This document shows, in pieces, positions 51,200 through 60,307 of a DNA stretch of 64,000 nt; positions within the stretch are counted from its first letter, which is position 1; each line of letters opens with the position of its first letter. Both the position numbers and the translations under genes were made by a program. The stretch comes from UBA5336 sp039818165 (GTDB lineage Bacteria; Pseudomonadota; Alphaproteobacteria; Caulobacterales; Hyphomonadaceae), in assembly GCA_039818165.1 (NCBI GenBank), contig JBCBUL010000001.1:1-64000 (forward strand), given 5' to 3'. The notes beneath the pieces are model-generated. The model saw only the letters and a list, made by a program, of their open reading frames with translations, ran no database searches and was not told the origin of the DNA.

Positions 51200-51982
51200 T
51201 CAATAAACCTTTATCGCCCCGAACGCCTTCAAAGCCTCGTAGAACTCGACATCGACAATGATCTCGGGCCCCAACATTGGACGTGCCAAAGTTATCTTCG
51301 CGCCATCGAGATAAACGCTGTGGCCAGCGTGTGACACCGCCTCAACCCATGACGTCGCCGGGCGGTCGTCTAGCCCCTGCTCGACAATACTGCGTTGCGA
51401 CTTTTCGAAATCGATGAACTTGCGAACAGGTGGGTCGTAAAGATACACGGTCTCGGTGGGCTCGTCTTCGCTGTAAACGGTCACCTCGTGCAAATGATCA
51501 TCGTCTATCGGTTCATGCCTGTGGATGAAGTCACGCGTTGCCTCATCGATAATGAGAGTTTCCGGCTGGCTTAGGTGCAGCATGGCTGCAAATGGCTTTC
51601 GCCTCTTGTAGGTCGATCTTGGGAACGTGACGTCTATGCGGCCGGGATGTGGCGGGCGCTCGTTCTCCGGCAGGCGTTTGAAACCGTAACCGCCACCAAA
51701 CATACTCAAGGCGCCGCCTATTGGATAAGGCTCGGCGTAAATGGCTCTCTCGAGATTGAACTGATTATGTGTAATGTTTCGCTTCTCAGGAATGAAACGC
51801 CTTAACCGGCCCTCAGGCTCGAATACTTCGTCAGAAGGAAATCGTATGCCACTGCTACGCCGCCGCATATACTCAAGCGGCTCGCTTTTAAGGAGGCGCT
51901 TGCAGTGTTCTGGCACCTCTTCCCATGTTTTGTAGTAACGAACGTATTGCGTTCGGATTTCGTCAAACTCGTCGTCTGTCAC
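51200..51982 (-). CDS. Hypothetical protein, possibly Imm11-like
   Basis: The 260-residue soluble protein reads acidic and aromatic throughout (MTDDEFDEIRTQYVRYYKTW, SGIRFPSDEVFEPEGRLRRF, DFIHRHEPIDDDHLHEVTVY). The ending VEFYEALKAFGAIKVY and the pattern before it resemble Imm11-type immunity domains that protect against cell toxins, but the similarity is weak. Base use differs from its neighbours (lower GC in parts, such as AAATCGTATGCC), so acquisition by transfer is possible. No toxin gene is beside it. I do not assign a family with confidence. Confidence 0.6.
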   Translation of the reverse strand: MTDDEFDEIRTQYVRYYKTWEEVPEHCKRLLKSEPLEYMRRRSSGIRFPSDEVFEPEGRLRRFIPEKRNITHNQFNLERAIYAEPYPIGGALSMFGGGYGFKRLPENERPPHPGRIDVTFPRSTYKRRKPFAAMLHLSQPETLIIDEATRDFIHRHEPIDDDHLHEVTVYSEDEPTETVYLYDPPVRKFIDFEKSQRSIVEQGLDDRPATSWVEAVSHAGHSVYLDGAKITLARPMLGPEIIVDVEFYEALKAFGAIKVY

Positions 51983-52086
51983 CGCTCCTTCCCCGCCTCA
52001 GAGACGCTCCGCGCAATGGGCGAGAGCTGGTAGGAGATAAGCGACCGTTCGCCGGTTTTTACTTCTACGGCGGGGGTCATGCGCTT

Positions 52087-52344
52087 CTACCCCGCCTTAA
52101 TCGCAAACACGGCCGTGCCGGTCATGACCGGTGTGTCGCCGTCAAAGGCGCGTGCGTTGAGGAATACCAGCGTGCGCGTCTTGCGGTCGACGGCAATGTT
52201 ATAGGTCACTGGCGCCGTGCCAATGTCTCCGGTCACGTCCAGCGTGATCGACACCAGCGACACGTCGGCATTGGCCGTCTCGGCGGCGGCGGTTTCCAGC
52301 GCCTGCATCATCTCGCCGGCCAGGTGGCGCGTCGCCTCGCTCAT
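52087..52344 (-). CDS. Small thioesterase/hotdog-like protein coupled to pdxH
   Basis: The 85-residue product has one helix (TRHLAGEMMQALETAAAETA) followed by strands (VSLVSITLDVTGDIGTAPVT, NIAVDRKTRTLVFLNARAFD, GTAVFAIKAG), like part of a hotdog fold as in small thioesterases. The start overlaps the pdxH stop as ATGA, so the two are translated together. The catalytic residues of thioesterases are not clear. It may be a binding partner; a link to vitamin B6 is contextual only. Confidence 0.65.
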   Translation of the reverse strand: MSEATRHLAGEMMQALETAAAETANADVSLVSITLDVTGDIGTAPVTYNIAVDRKTRTLVFLNARAFDGDTPVMTGTAVFAIKAG

Positions 52345-53009
52345 GGGTTCAGCCGCATCTGGGCCCAGACGCTGGTCTCTACGTCGAGCACGTAGAGCCG
52401 GCGATCGTGCAGCCTGAAGGCCTGGGATTGCCAGAATTCCATGGTTGTCGGGATGAGCTGGAAGCCTCCCCAATAGGGCGGGCGCGGGATGGTCTCGTCA
52501 TCCTTGTAACTGTCGGTAAACAGCGCCACCCGGGCCTCCAGCGCGCCGCGCGCCGTTAGCACGCGGGACTGGTCGCTCGCCCAGGCGCCGATCTGGCTCT
52601 CCCTGGCTCGTTCGGCAAAATAGGCATCGGAGACAGCCTCGGGCACGGCCTCGACCCGGCCGCGCAAGCGTACCTGCCGCTCATTGGACTTCCAATGGAA
52701 CAGCAAAGCCGCCGCGCCGGTCGCGCCCAATTGGTCGGCCTTCGCACTGCCCAGATTGGTGTAGAAGGTGAAGCCTGCCGCGCTGAAATCCTTCAGCAGG
52801 ACAATCCGCGCATCGGGCCAGCCATAGGCATCGACTGTCGCCAGCGTCATCGCATTCGGGTCGCTGATCTCGCTCTGTGTCGCTTCGCTGAGCCAGTGAC
52901 CGAACAGCGCAATCGGGTCGTCACTGGGCGCAATCAGCGGGCGATCGCCCTGCGCAGCATAGGCTTCGGCATCCGGGGTTGGCGGGATCAGAGATGCGGG
53001 ATCGGCCAT
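52341..53009 (-). CDS. pdxH: Pyridoxamine 5-phosphate oxidase
   Basis: PdxH uses FMN and oxygen to form pyridoxal phosphate from pyridoxine or pyridoxamine phosphate. The 222-residue split-barrel protein shows ATVDAYGWPDARIVLLKDFS near residue 60, FYTNLGSAKADQLGATGAAA, LLFHWKSNERQVRLRG, and the closing WGGFQLIPTTMEFWQSQAFR with the terminal LNP. Length is standard. The neighbouring hotdog-like gene is coupled behind it. It diverges from aroC. Confidence 0.94.
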   Translation of the reverse strand: MADPASLIPPTPDAEAYAAQGDRPLIAPSDDPIALFGHWLSEATQSEISDPNAMTLATVDAYGWPDARIVLLKDFSAAGFTFYTNLGSAKADQLGATGAAALLFHWKSNERQVRLRGRVEAVPEAVSDAYFAERARESQIGAWASDQSRVLTARGALEARVALFTDSYKDDETIPRPPYWGGFQLIPTTMEFWQSQAFRLHDRRLYVLDVETSVWAQMRLNP

Positions 53010-53091
53010 GGTCGCTCCTTCCGCTTCGGCGGTTTGTGTGTTTCAGGGGCTTAAGCTACGCAGGTCAACAGGATTATCTGAAAGGCCACCC

Positions 53092-54186
53092 ATGTCCCAC
53101 AACACTTTCGGCCATTTATTCCGCGTTACAACCTGGGGCGAGAGCCACGGGCCAGCGCTCGGATGCGTGGTCGATGGCTGCCCTCCCGGACTGGCGCTGG
53201 ACGCGCCCTGGATTCAGGATTTTCTCGACAAGCGCCGCCCCGGAACCTCCCGATTCGTCACCCAGCGGCGCGAACCGGACCAGGTGAAGATCCTGTCCGG
53301 CGTGTTCGAGGACGACCGCACGGGCGGACCGGTGACCACGGGCACGCCAATCTCCCTGATGATCGAAAATGTCGACCAGCGCTCGAAGGACTATAGCGAG
53401 ATCCGCGACCGCTATCGCCCCGGCCATGCGGACTACACCTACGACGCCAAATATGGCGTGCGAGACTATCGCGGCGGCGGGCGTAGCTCGGCCCGGGAAA
53501 CCGCCGCGCGGGTGGCCGCTGGCGCCGTGGCGCGCAAAGTTCTGGGCGAGGACATCAAGATCCGCGGGGCTGTGGTGCAGATCGGTCCCCACATGATCGA
53601 TCCCGAGGCCTGGGACTGGAGCGAGACCGAAAACAATCCGTTCTGGTGCCCGCATGCTGGCGCGGCGACATCCTGGGAAACCTATCTCGATGACGTGCGC
53701 AAAGCCGGGAGCAGTGCGGGCGCCATTGTCCAGGTCGAGGCCACAGGCCTGCCGCCGGGCTGGGGCGCGCCGGTCTATGGCAAGCTGGACGCTGAGATTG
53801 CCGGGGCCATGATGTCGATCAATGCCGCAAAGGGCGTCGAGATCGGCGCTGGCTTTGCCGCCGCTGCCCTCAGCGGTGAGGAGAATGCCGACCAGATGCG
53901 CGCCGGAAACGAGGATGGTCCACGTTTTCTGTCGAACAATAATGGCGGCGTGGCGGGGGGGATATCCACGGGACAAGACATCGTTGTGCGCCTGGCCATC
54001 AAGCCAACCTCGTCCATCCTCAATGAAGTCCAGTCGATCACGCGGGGCGGCGAAGAGGTCGACGTGCGCACCAAGGGGCGCCACGATCCCTGCGTCGGCA
54101 TCCGCGCTGTGCCCGTGGCCGAGGCCATGCTGGCCTGCGTTTTGGCCGACGCCAAGCTGCGCCACCGCGGGCAAATCGGCGAATAG
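53092..54186 (+). CDS. aroC: Chorismate synthase
   Basis: AroC makes chorismate from EPSP with reduced FMN, the last step of the shikimate path. The 364-residue protein shows TFGHLFRVTTWGESHGPALG at the N-terminus, RPGHADYTYDAKYGVRDYRG with the conserved His, GGRSSARETAARVAAGAVAR, and RFLSNNNGGVAGGISTGQDI. AAAGG precedes ATG 53092; the frame from 53008 is extended upstream. It stands alone and diverges from pdxH. Confidence 0.97.
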   Translation: MSHNTFGHLFRVTTWGESHGPALGCVVDGCPPGLALDAPWIQDFLDKRRPGTSRFVTQRREPDQVKILSGVFEDDRTGGPVTTGTPISLMIENVDQRSKDYSEIRDRYRPGHADYTYDAKYGVRDYRGGGRSSARETAARVAAGAVARKVLGEDIKIRGAVVQIGPHMIDPEAWDWSETENNPFWCPHAGAATSWETYLDDVRKAGSSAGAIVQVEATGLPPGWGAPVYGKLDAEIAGAMMSINAAKGVEIGAGFAAAALSGEENADQMRAGNEDGPRFLSNNNGGVAGGISTGQDIVVRLAIKPTSSILNEVQSITRGGEEVDVRTKGRHDPCVGIRAVPVAEAMLACVLADAKLRHRGQIGE

Positions 54187-54233
54187 GCGGGGCCTTATCC
54201 GACCGGGGTGTGCGCCATACCAGCCTTTGGGCC

Positions 54234-54683
54234 ATGGACACCCGCTCCCAAATCCTGCGTTGGCGCGAAATCGTGCACCCGTTCTTCTGGCCGGTCTTCT
54301 TCTGGAACCTGCGGAAGTTCGCCGCCAAACTTGCGCGCAAAATCGAGGAGAATGCCGGCCAGGGCCTCATTTCATATGAGATCACCTGGTGGGGTGGCAT
54401 CCGTATTTATCAAATGATTGATCCCGATGCACCGGCTTGGAACGCGGTGCTCGAGAGCTGCGCTCGGCGCGTGCATCTCGCAACGCTGGATGTCGGTAAT
54501 CCTCACCTCTCATCCGGCGCTGTATTCACCCTTCAGGGAAACAGGGCGAATGCCCTGTCCTCGTTGACAGCGCTCGCGATCTCAACGCCGTACGTCTTCC
54601 GTCCCTCTCGCGCCGGGAAAAGGCTGCGCCTTGAACTGGCATTGGGCTGTTTCGCGGAGCCTGCGCACCTCAACACGAGCTAA
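54234..54683 (+). CDS. Hypothetical protein, small, aromatic-rich N-terminus
   Basis: The 149-residue frame begins MDTRSQILRWREIVHPFFWP, with an unusual aromatic run (HPFFWPVFFWNLRKFAAK), then EENAGQGLISYEITWWGG and a less ordered second half. The N-terminal part looks like a real, perhaps membrane-associated protein; the C-terminal third (after GNPHLSSG) has more the look of noncoding sequence or frameshift. GC by codon position is not decisive. It follows aroC and precedes a convergent gene. I do not recognise the family, and the call is uncertain. Confidence 0.45.
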   Translation: MDTRSQILRWREIVHPFFWPVFFWNLRKFAAKLARKIEENAGQGLISYEITWWGGIRIYQMIDPDAPAWNAVLESCARRVHLATLDVGNPHLSSGAVFTLQGNRANALSSLTALAISTPYVFRPSRAGKRLRLELALGCFAEPAHLNTS

Positions 54684-54768
54684 AGTGGCGGGCCGCTGGC
54701 CCAATCCAACAATTCGCTCAAACCGCCGCGCCCCAGAGGGTCTGCGGACGCGGGTGCTGGCATACGGG

Positions 54769-55824
54769 TCAGGCCGAATAGGCCTCCGCCAAGTCTGGGT
54801 CTTTGCCCGCCACCAAGTCGGCAAGATCGCAGATCACCTTGGCCTGCTTCCAGGTCGCATCATCCTGCATTTTTCCGTCGAGCATGGCCACGCCCCGCCC
54901 GCCCGGCAAGGCTTCAAGGATACGGCGGGCAAACTTCACCTCGTCCGGGTCCGGGCTGTAAACTGTCTTGGCGATCGCAATTTGATTGGGATGCAGGGTC
55001 CAGGTGCCGACACACCCCAGGAGGAACGTATTTCGGAACTGCTGCTCGCAGGCGTCCAGATCGGCAATGTCGCCAAAGGGGCCATAGAAAGGTTTGATCC
55101 CGGCCATTCCGCAGGCATCCACCATCCGCGCCACCGTATAGTGCCACGGGTCCTGCTGGGCCGTGGGGCGGGGTGCACCGTCCTCGTTCGGATCGTCGAT
55201 CACGCGATAAAATGGATGGCCGCCGCCGACCCGCGTGGTTTTCATTTTCCGGCTGGCAGCAAGGTCGGCGGGCCCGAGGGAAATGCCCTGCATGCGCGGG
55301 CTGGCCAGGGCGATTTCCTCGACCCGGGCGACGCCTTCGGCGGTTTCGAGAATGGCGTGCAGCAGGATCGGGCGGGTCAGGCCGGCCTTGGCTTCAAGCT
55401 GGGCCAGCAATTGGTCCACATAGTGAATGTCGAACGGGCCTTCGACCTTTGGGATCATGAGCACATCAAGCTGGTGGCCCGCTTTCATGACGAGTTCGGT
55501 GACGTCATCGAGAAACCACGGAGAATTCAACGGATTGACCCGGCTCCAGAACCCCGTGCCCTTGGCTTGCCAGTCGACCATGCCAGCCATTTCGACCACG
55601 CCCGCCCGCGCGGCGTCCTTCGCATCTGCCGGGATGGCATCTTCCAGATTGCCGAGGATCACATCAACCGTATCAGCCATGGCGGGCACCTTAGCGCGAA
55701 CCTTATCCAGGTGCGGCGGCACGAAGTGGATCATCCGCTCCAGCTTCACGGGCAGGTCGCGATAGGGCTCCGGCGCGCCCGCGGCCAGGGGTTGGAAGAA
55801 TTGGCGCGGTGTACGTGCTGTCAT
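54769..55824 (-). CDS. HpcH/HpaI-family aldolase, malyl-CoA lyase-like
   Basis: This 351-residue protein of the CitE/HpcH/HpaI barrel family resembles L-malyl-CoA / beta-methylmalyl-CoA lyase, which cleaves malyl-CoA to glyoxylate and acetyl-CoA. It has the region VDVILGNLEDAIPADAKDAA with the metal-binding acidic pair, GFWSRVNPLNSPWFLDD with the Arg, MIPKVEGPFDIHYV, LLHAILETAEGVARVEEI, and GISLGPADLAASR. Length is normal for the Mcl1 branch. It stands alone, so a place in the serine cycle, the ethylmalonyl-CoA route or glyoxylate handling is inference. Confidence 0.85.
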   Translation of the reverse strand: MTARTPRQFFQPLAAGAPEPYRDLPVKLERMIHFVPPHLDKVRAKVPAMADTVDVILGNLEDAIPADAKDAARAGVVEMAGMVDWQAKGTGFWSRVNPLNSPWFLDDVTELVMKAGHQLDVLMIPKVEGPFDIHYVDQLLAQLEAKAGLTRPILLHAILETAEGVARVEEIALASPRMQGISLGPADLAASRKMKTTRVGGGHPFYRVIDDPNEDGAPRPTAQQDPWHYTVARMVDACGMAGIKPFYGPFGDIADLDACEQQFRNTFLLGCVGTWTLHPNQIAIAKTVYSPDPDEVKFARRILEALPGGRGVAMLDGKMQDDATWKQAKVICDLADLVAGKDPDLAEAYSA

Positions 55825-56049
55825 GGGAATGCCTCCGGTGCTGCAAATTACCTATGGCGGGGACCATAGAGCGTCAATCGCGCGGTTCGGGCGGTGAATA
55901 CCGGGCAAAAACAAGCGATTGAGGTCGTATGCAGCATCGCGAATGAGAGCGCCTATCATTTTCATCTAATGCATTGTAATTGCGAGGGAATTGATTAATC
56001 CCGACGGGGCGCTACATGCAGGGGTCTGACGTTTCGGAAAGACCGCCCC

Positions 56050-57006
56050 ATGGCCCATGATGCAAGCCTAGACGCCATGCCCGGCGCGATGAAAGCTTCC
56101 GAAGCGGCCCGGATCACCAAGACCGTTGCGCGCTTGTCGGTTGCAACAGCGCTGGTGCTCATCGCGCTCAAGCTCTGGGCATGGTTCGTCTCAGGAAGCG
56201 TCGCCATGTTCGCGTCGCTGGCCGATAGCGGTCTGGACGGTCTGGCGTCTCTGTTCACGCTGTTGGCCGTGAGCTATGCGGCGCTCCCGCCCGATGAGGA
56301 ACACCGTTTCGGTCATGGCAAGGCAGAAGGCTTTGCGGCCATGGTGCAAGCAATGCTTGTCGGTGTTTCTGCCACCTTGGTTGCCGTGGAGGCGATCTCA
56401 CGCCTACGCGCGCCGCAGCCCATTGCCGAAAGCACCCTCGCTCTGGCGGTCATGGTGGTCTCGATCGCGCTCACCCTGGCGCTGATCTGGGCCCAGTCGC
56501 GGGCGATTTCGCGAACCGGATCGGTGGCGACGAAGGGAGACCGTGCCCATTATGCGGCAGACCTGGCGGCCAATGCGGCGGTGATCGGCGGGATTTCCCT
56601 GGCCGCCTTTACCGGGCTGGCGTGGGCGGATCCGGTCGTGGGATTGGGCGTTGCAGTCTGGCTCGCATGGAGCGCACTGGATGTTGCGCGGAGTGGATGG
56701 GACCAGTTGCTGGACCGGGAAGTCTCCGATGAGGCGCGGGAACGGATCCGGACTTTGGCGCTGTCCCAGGGCGTCTTGCTGGATATTCACCAGCTCAGGA
56801 CTCGCACGTCCGGGCCGTACATCCACATCCAGTTCCATGCAGAGATGCCGCCGCATCTGTCCTTGATCGAAGCACATCAAGCGATGGTCGCGGCGGAGAA
56901 GGCTATTCTGACAGAGTTTCCGGCCGCGGACGTACTGATCCACCCCGACCCGCAAGGACGTGCAGAACCCCACGGCGCCGACGTGTTTTCAGAAGCGGCG
57001 GAGTAA
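56050..57006 (+). CDS. Cation diffusion facilitator (FieF/CDF family)
   Basis: The 318-residue membrane protein exports divalent metal ions (Zn, Fe, Cd or Co) by proton exchange. It has about six helices with the metal site in the second (ASLADSGLDGLASLFTLLAV), the EEHRFGHGKAEGFAAMVQAM loop, the fifth-helix pair (KGDRAHYAADLAANAAVIGG), and a cytosolic ferredoxin-like C-terminus (LRTRTSGPYIHIQFHAEMPP). These are CDF hallmarks. The 225-base region before it may hold its promoter. The metal is not certain. Confidence 0.9.
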   Translation: MAHDASLDAMPGAMKASEAARITKTVARLSVATALVLIALKLWAWFVSGSVAMFASLADSGLDGLASLFTLLAVSYAALPPDEEHRFGHGKAEGFAAMVQAMLVGVSATLVAVEAISRLRAPQPIAESTLALAVMVVSIALTLALIWAQSRAISRTGSVATKGDRAHYAADLAANAAVIGGISLAAFTGLAWADPVVGLGVAVWLAWSALDVARSGWDQLLDREVSDEARERIRTLALSQGVLLDIHQLRTRTSGPYIHIQFHAEMPPHLSLIEAHQAMVAAEKAILTEFPAADVLIHPDPQGRAEPHGADVFSEAAE

Positions 57007-57048
57007 CGGGCTCGTCGGCGCGCGGGCAGCGTGCTAGGGCGGGGCGCC

Positions 57049-57873
57049 ATGGATACCGAAACACAATCCCCGCCTGAGGCCGACACAATGCCCGCCGGCG
57101 ACTGGTATGTGATTGCCAAGGCTTCGGCGGTGAAGCCGGGGCAGCAAATCCGGCGCGTTTTCAAGGGTAAACCGGTCCTGATCGGGCGGACGCAGGCCGG
57201 CGAGCTGTTCGCGATGCGAGATATCTGTCCCCACCGTCTCGTGCCGCTGAGCGCGGGCAAACAGATTGATACGGGAGGGGAAGTCACGGTCGAGTGCCCC
57301 TACCATGGTTGGCGCTTCGGCACCGATGGCGTTTGCCGCCTGATCCCGTCCCTGATGGCGGAAGATCCGTACACGGCTTCGGATTTCACGGTTGCGGGAT
57401 ATGGCATCGCTGAGCGCGGGGCGACGGTATTCCTGTGCGACAGCCCGGAACGTGGGTTGCCAGACGCCCTTTCGGAGAATGTGCCCGGCTCGCCAAAGCT
57501 TCATCTGGAAGAATCGATTGCGTCAGCAGCCGGAGTGCAATCAAACCCGAGCACACACCCATTGGTGTCGTGTTTGGGTTGGAGACTCGAAGACGACGGC
57601 GAGACGTGCGTGCCCTGGGCCTTCGCCGCCAAGCGCCTGTCGAAAAAGCCCGCCAAACTTTCTGTCGCTCCGAATGCTCCGGGCGTTTGGCGTGAGCGCC
57701 TGACTGTGGAGGGACGATACCTTGAAACTATGGTCAGCCTGACGCCAGTGCACGAAAACCGGGTGGTCGGTCACGTCTTGATGTGGTGGCAGGCGCCGGC
57801 TGCCTTCTCCCTGGGTGCCTGGGACGCGCGGGCGGGCGTTCGATCTTACTTTCAAAGTCTGCGAGCGAAATGA
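57049..57873 (+). CDS. Rieske (2Fe-2S) oxygenase, aromatic-ring-hydroxylating type
   Basis: The 274-residue protein begins with a Rieske domain whose ligands are CPHRLVPL and CPYHGWRF, binding the 2Fe-2S cluster by two Cys and two His, as in the VanA/DmmA group of oxygenase alpha subunits. The rest resembles the substrate-binding part with diverged iron-site residues (KLHLEESIASAAGVQSNPST and HPLVSCLGW), yet it is shorter than the usual 340-400 residues. No reductase is next to it. It starts at ATG 57049, 42 bases behind the CDF gene. Its substrate is unknown. Confidence 0.8.
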   Translation: MDTETQSPPEADTMPAGDWYVIAKASAVKPGQQIRRVFKGKPVLIGRTQAGELFAMRDICPHRLVPLSAGKQIDTGGEVTVECPYHGWRFGTDGVCRLIPSLMAEDPYTASDFTVAGYGIAERGATVFLCDSPERGLPDALSENVPGSPKLHLEESIASAAGVQSNPSTHPLVSCLGWRLEDDGETCVPWAFAAKRLSKKPAKLSVAPNAPGVWRERLTVEGRYLETMVSLTPVHENRVVGHVLMWWQAPAAFSLGAWDARAGVRSYFQSLRAK

Positions 57874-58007
57874 GGCAAGCTGGCAATTCGCTTGAAGTTT
57901 GCGGCTTCCAGTAAACCGTAACTCCATCTCTGTGTGCCAAAGCGGGGCGTAACGGATCGGGACACCAAAGTTTCGGCCAGCAACGCAAAGCACAGGGTGA
58001 TACGGGC

Positions 58008-59459
58008 ATGGCGAAGACAGTTCTTGTGGTTGACGATGACCCCACCCAACGCCGTCTCCTGCAGGCTGCGGTGGAAAAAGCCGGGTTTGCCTGCCGCGCC
58101 GCGCCCGATGGCGAGTCTGGCTACGCGATGGGACACGATCCCAAGGACGGGGTGGATGTTGTCCTGCTCGACCTCCACATGCCGGGTCTGTCAGGGCTCG
58201 AAACACTGGAACGTATGAATGAGCGCCGCCCGGACCTTCCAGTCATCGTGCTGACCGCTACGGGTGGGATCGACACGGTGGTTCAGTCCATGCGCGCCGG
58301 CGCGATCGACTTCTTCGTCAAGCCGGTGAGCCCGGAGCGCGTGATCGTTTCCATCCGCAATGCGCTGAAAATGAGCACGCTGTCGGGTGAAGTGAAACGC
58401 CTGTCGCGCAAGGCTGAAGGCGGCATGGGCTTCGAAGACATGATCGCGGCCGCGCCTGCCATGCGCAGCGTCGTGAAAATGGGCCAGCGCGCTGCGGCCT
58501 CGGACATCCCGGTCCTTATTTTGGGTGAAAGCGGTGTGGGTAAGGAAGTCGTTGCCCGGTGCATTCAGGGCGCGTCTGAGCGGTCCGGGAAGCCGTTTGT
58601 GACGGTGAACTGCGGCGCCATTCCGGAAAACCTTGTTGAGAGCATCCTGTTCGGCCACGAGAAAGGCGCCTTTACGGGCGCGGTGTCCAAATCGCTCGGC
58701 AAATTCGTCGAAGCCGATGGCGGCACACTGTTCCTCGACGAGATTGGCGAACTGCCCCTCGACATGCAGGTGAAACTGCTGCGCGCCCTGCAGGAAGGCG
58801 AAGTTGACGCCGTCGGCGCGCGCCGCCCTACAAAAGTTGATGTCCGCATCATCTCTGCGACGAACCGGGACCTTGCCCAGCAGGTCAAGGAAGGCACATT
58901 CCGCGAGGACCTGTTTTACCGCCTGAACGTTTTCCCGGTCGACGTGCCGAGCTTGCGCGAACGCCGCGAAGACGTCCCGGCTCTGGTGGAACACTTCATC
59001 ACCCGCTTCAATGCCGCCGAGGGCACTAAAATCCTCGGCGTCAAAGACGAAACGCTGAGACTGCTCTGCGCGTTCGACTGGCCGGGCAATGTTCGGCAGC
59101 TGGAAAACTCGGTCTTCCGCGCTGTTGTTCTGTGTGAGGGAGACTGGTTGCGGCCGGAAGACTTCCCGCAGATTTCTGGTGTGATGCCCGATGTGGCCGA
59201 ACTTCCGGATATGCCAATCCTGCCTCAGCCTGCGAACGATACTGGCGCAGGTGCGATCGACAGCCCTGTGGCGATCTTTGATGAAAGTGGCGAAATGCGC
59301 AGTCTGGAAGACGTCGAGCGGGATCTGCTGGCCTACGCCATCGACCATTATGAGGGGCATATGAGCGAAATCAGCCGCCGCCTCGGCATTGGACGTTCCA
59401 CGCTCTATCGCAAGGTGCGCGAATACGATCTCGCTGTTCGTGAGCGTGAAACGGGCTAA
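58008..59459 (+). CDS. Sigma-54-dependent response regulator (NtrC family)
   Basis: The 483-residue regulator has three parts: a receiver domain (VLVVDDDPTQRRLLQAAVEK, phospho-acceptor Asp in DVVLLDLHMPGLSG), a central AAA+ sigma-54 activator (Walker A LGESGVGKEVVARCIQGAS, the GAFTGA loop in GHEKGAFTGAVSKSL, Walker B GTLFLDEIGELPL), and a C-terminal Fis-type HTH (SEISRRLGIGRSTLYRKVRE). The start resembles TacA, an alphaproteobacterial regulator of polar development, but this is a guess. No sensor kinase is adjacent, so it acts in a phosphorelay with a kinase elsewhere. Confidence 0.92.
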   Translation: MAKTVLVVDDDPTQRRLLQAAVEKAGFACRAAPDGESGYAMGHDPKDGVDVVLLDLHMPGLSGLETLERMNERRPDLPVIVLTATGGIDTVVQSMRAGAIDFFVKPVSPERVIVSIRNALKMSTLSGEVKRLSRKAEGGMGFEDMIAAAPAMRSVVKMGQRAAASDIPVLILGESGVGKEVVARCIQGASERSGKPFVTVNCGAIPENLVESILFGHEKGAFTGAVSKSLGKFVEADGGTLFLDEIGELPLDMQVKLLRALQEGEVDAVGARRPTKVDVRIISATNRDLAQQVKEGTFREDLFYRLNVFPVDVPSLRERREDVPALVEHFITRFNAAEGTKILGVKDETLRLLCAFDWPGNVRQLENSVFRAVVLCEGDWLRPEDFPQISGVMPDVAELPDMPILPQPANDTGAGAIDSPVAIFDESGEMRSLEDVERDLLAYAIDHYEGHMSEISRRLGIGRSTLYRKVREYDLAVRERETG

Positions 59460-59470
59460 GCCAGACTCGC

Positions 59471-60280
59471 TCAGTCTCCGGCGTTACGGAACCGCTTCGA
59501 TTGTTCGCGCATAATCGCGCGGCCAATCGGGTCGGGCAGTACTTTGGCCAGCGTGGCCAGGCCCTTGTTCACACCGCCGGGAACGACGACAGGCATACCC
59601 CGCTCGACGGCGTCTATGCCCGCTTCAACAACGGGAGCCGCCTCCATCCACATCCAGGGGGGCGTCTGCTTGGTTTGCTCACGCGTGCCATTGACGTCAT
59701 GGAACTCCGTCCAGGTAAACCCTGGGCAAAGGGCGCTAACATGGATGTTGTGCCCGGCTGCCTTGGCCTCGGCATGGACGCTCTCGGAGAACTTTATCAG
59801 TGCAGATTTCACCGGCGCATAGAGCGTGTGGCCATTCGAGCCCGGCGTGTATCCGGCCAGAGAGGCGACATTGATAATCCGCCCAAACCCACGCTCGACC
59901 ATGCCCGGAAGCACTTTGTGAGTCAGTTCACAGGGCACGGTCAGCAGGACCTGGAGAAATTGGGCCTGGTTTTCCCAGCTCGTGTTGAAGAATGTGCCGG
60001 GCAAGCCGTATCCCGCATTGTTCACCACAGCGTCCGGTGCGCGGCCATGCTCCTTGAGTTCCGCCAGCAGCGAGTCCACCGCATCAGGCCGCGACAGGTC
60101 CTGTGCAATGACAATCGCGTGGGCTTTGAACCGGGCTTCAATGTCTCGAGCGAGAGCCTCGAGGCGGTCTGCTCGCCGGGCGGTGAGGGCCACATCCCAG
60201 CCCTTGGCGGCGTATTGGCGGGCGAATTCAGCGCCGATCCCAGCGGATGCGCCAGTTATGAGGACAAGACGACGAGGCAT
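59471..60280 (-). CDS. Short-chain dehydrogenase/reductase
   Basis: The 269-residue enzyme has the SDR pattern LVLITGASAGIGAEFARQYA for NAD(P), VVNNAGYGLPG, INVASLAGYTPGSNGHTLYA with catalytic Ser, and YAPVKSALIKFS with Tyr and Lys. The C-terminus is typical of the classical YqjQ-like or DltE-like SDRs. It converges with the response-regulator gene, 11 bases apart. The substrate cannot be told. Confidence 0.88.
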   Translation of the reverse strand: MPRRLVLITGASAGIGAEFARQYAAKGWDVALTARRADRLEALARDIEARFKAHAIVIAQDLSRPDAVDSLLAELKEHGRAPDAVVNNAGYGLPGTFFNTSWENQAQFLQVLLTVPCELTHKVLPGMVERGFGRIINVASLAGYTPGSNGHTLYAPVKSALIKFSESVHAEAKAAGHNIHVSALCPGFTWTEFHDVNGTREQTKQTPPWMWMEAAPVVEAGIDAVERGMPVVVPGGVNKGLATLAKVLPDPIGRAIMREQSKRFRNAGD

Positions 60281-60307
60281 GAGGGCTCCTGAACACTTTG
60301 CAATGGT

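Noticed and set aside
53116..54174. 352-codon minus-strand frame over aroC
   Set aside because: Antisense to chorismate synthase, whose motifs are complete.
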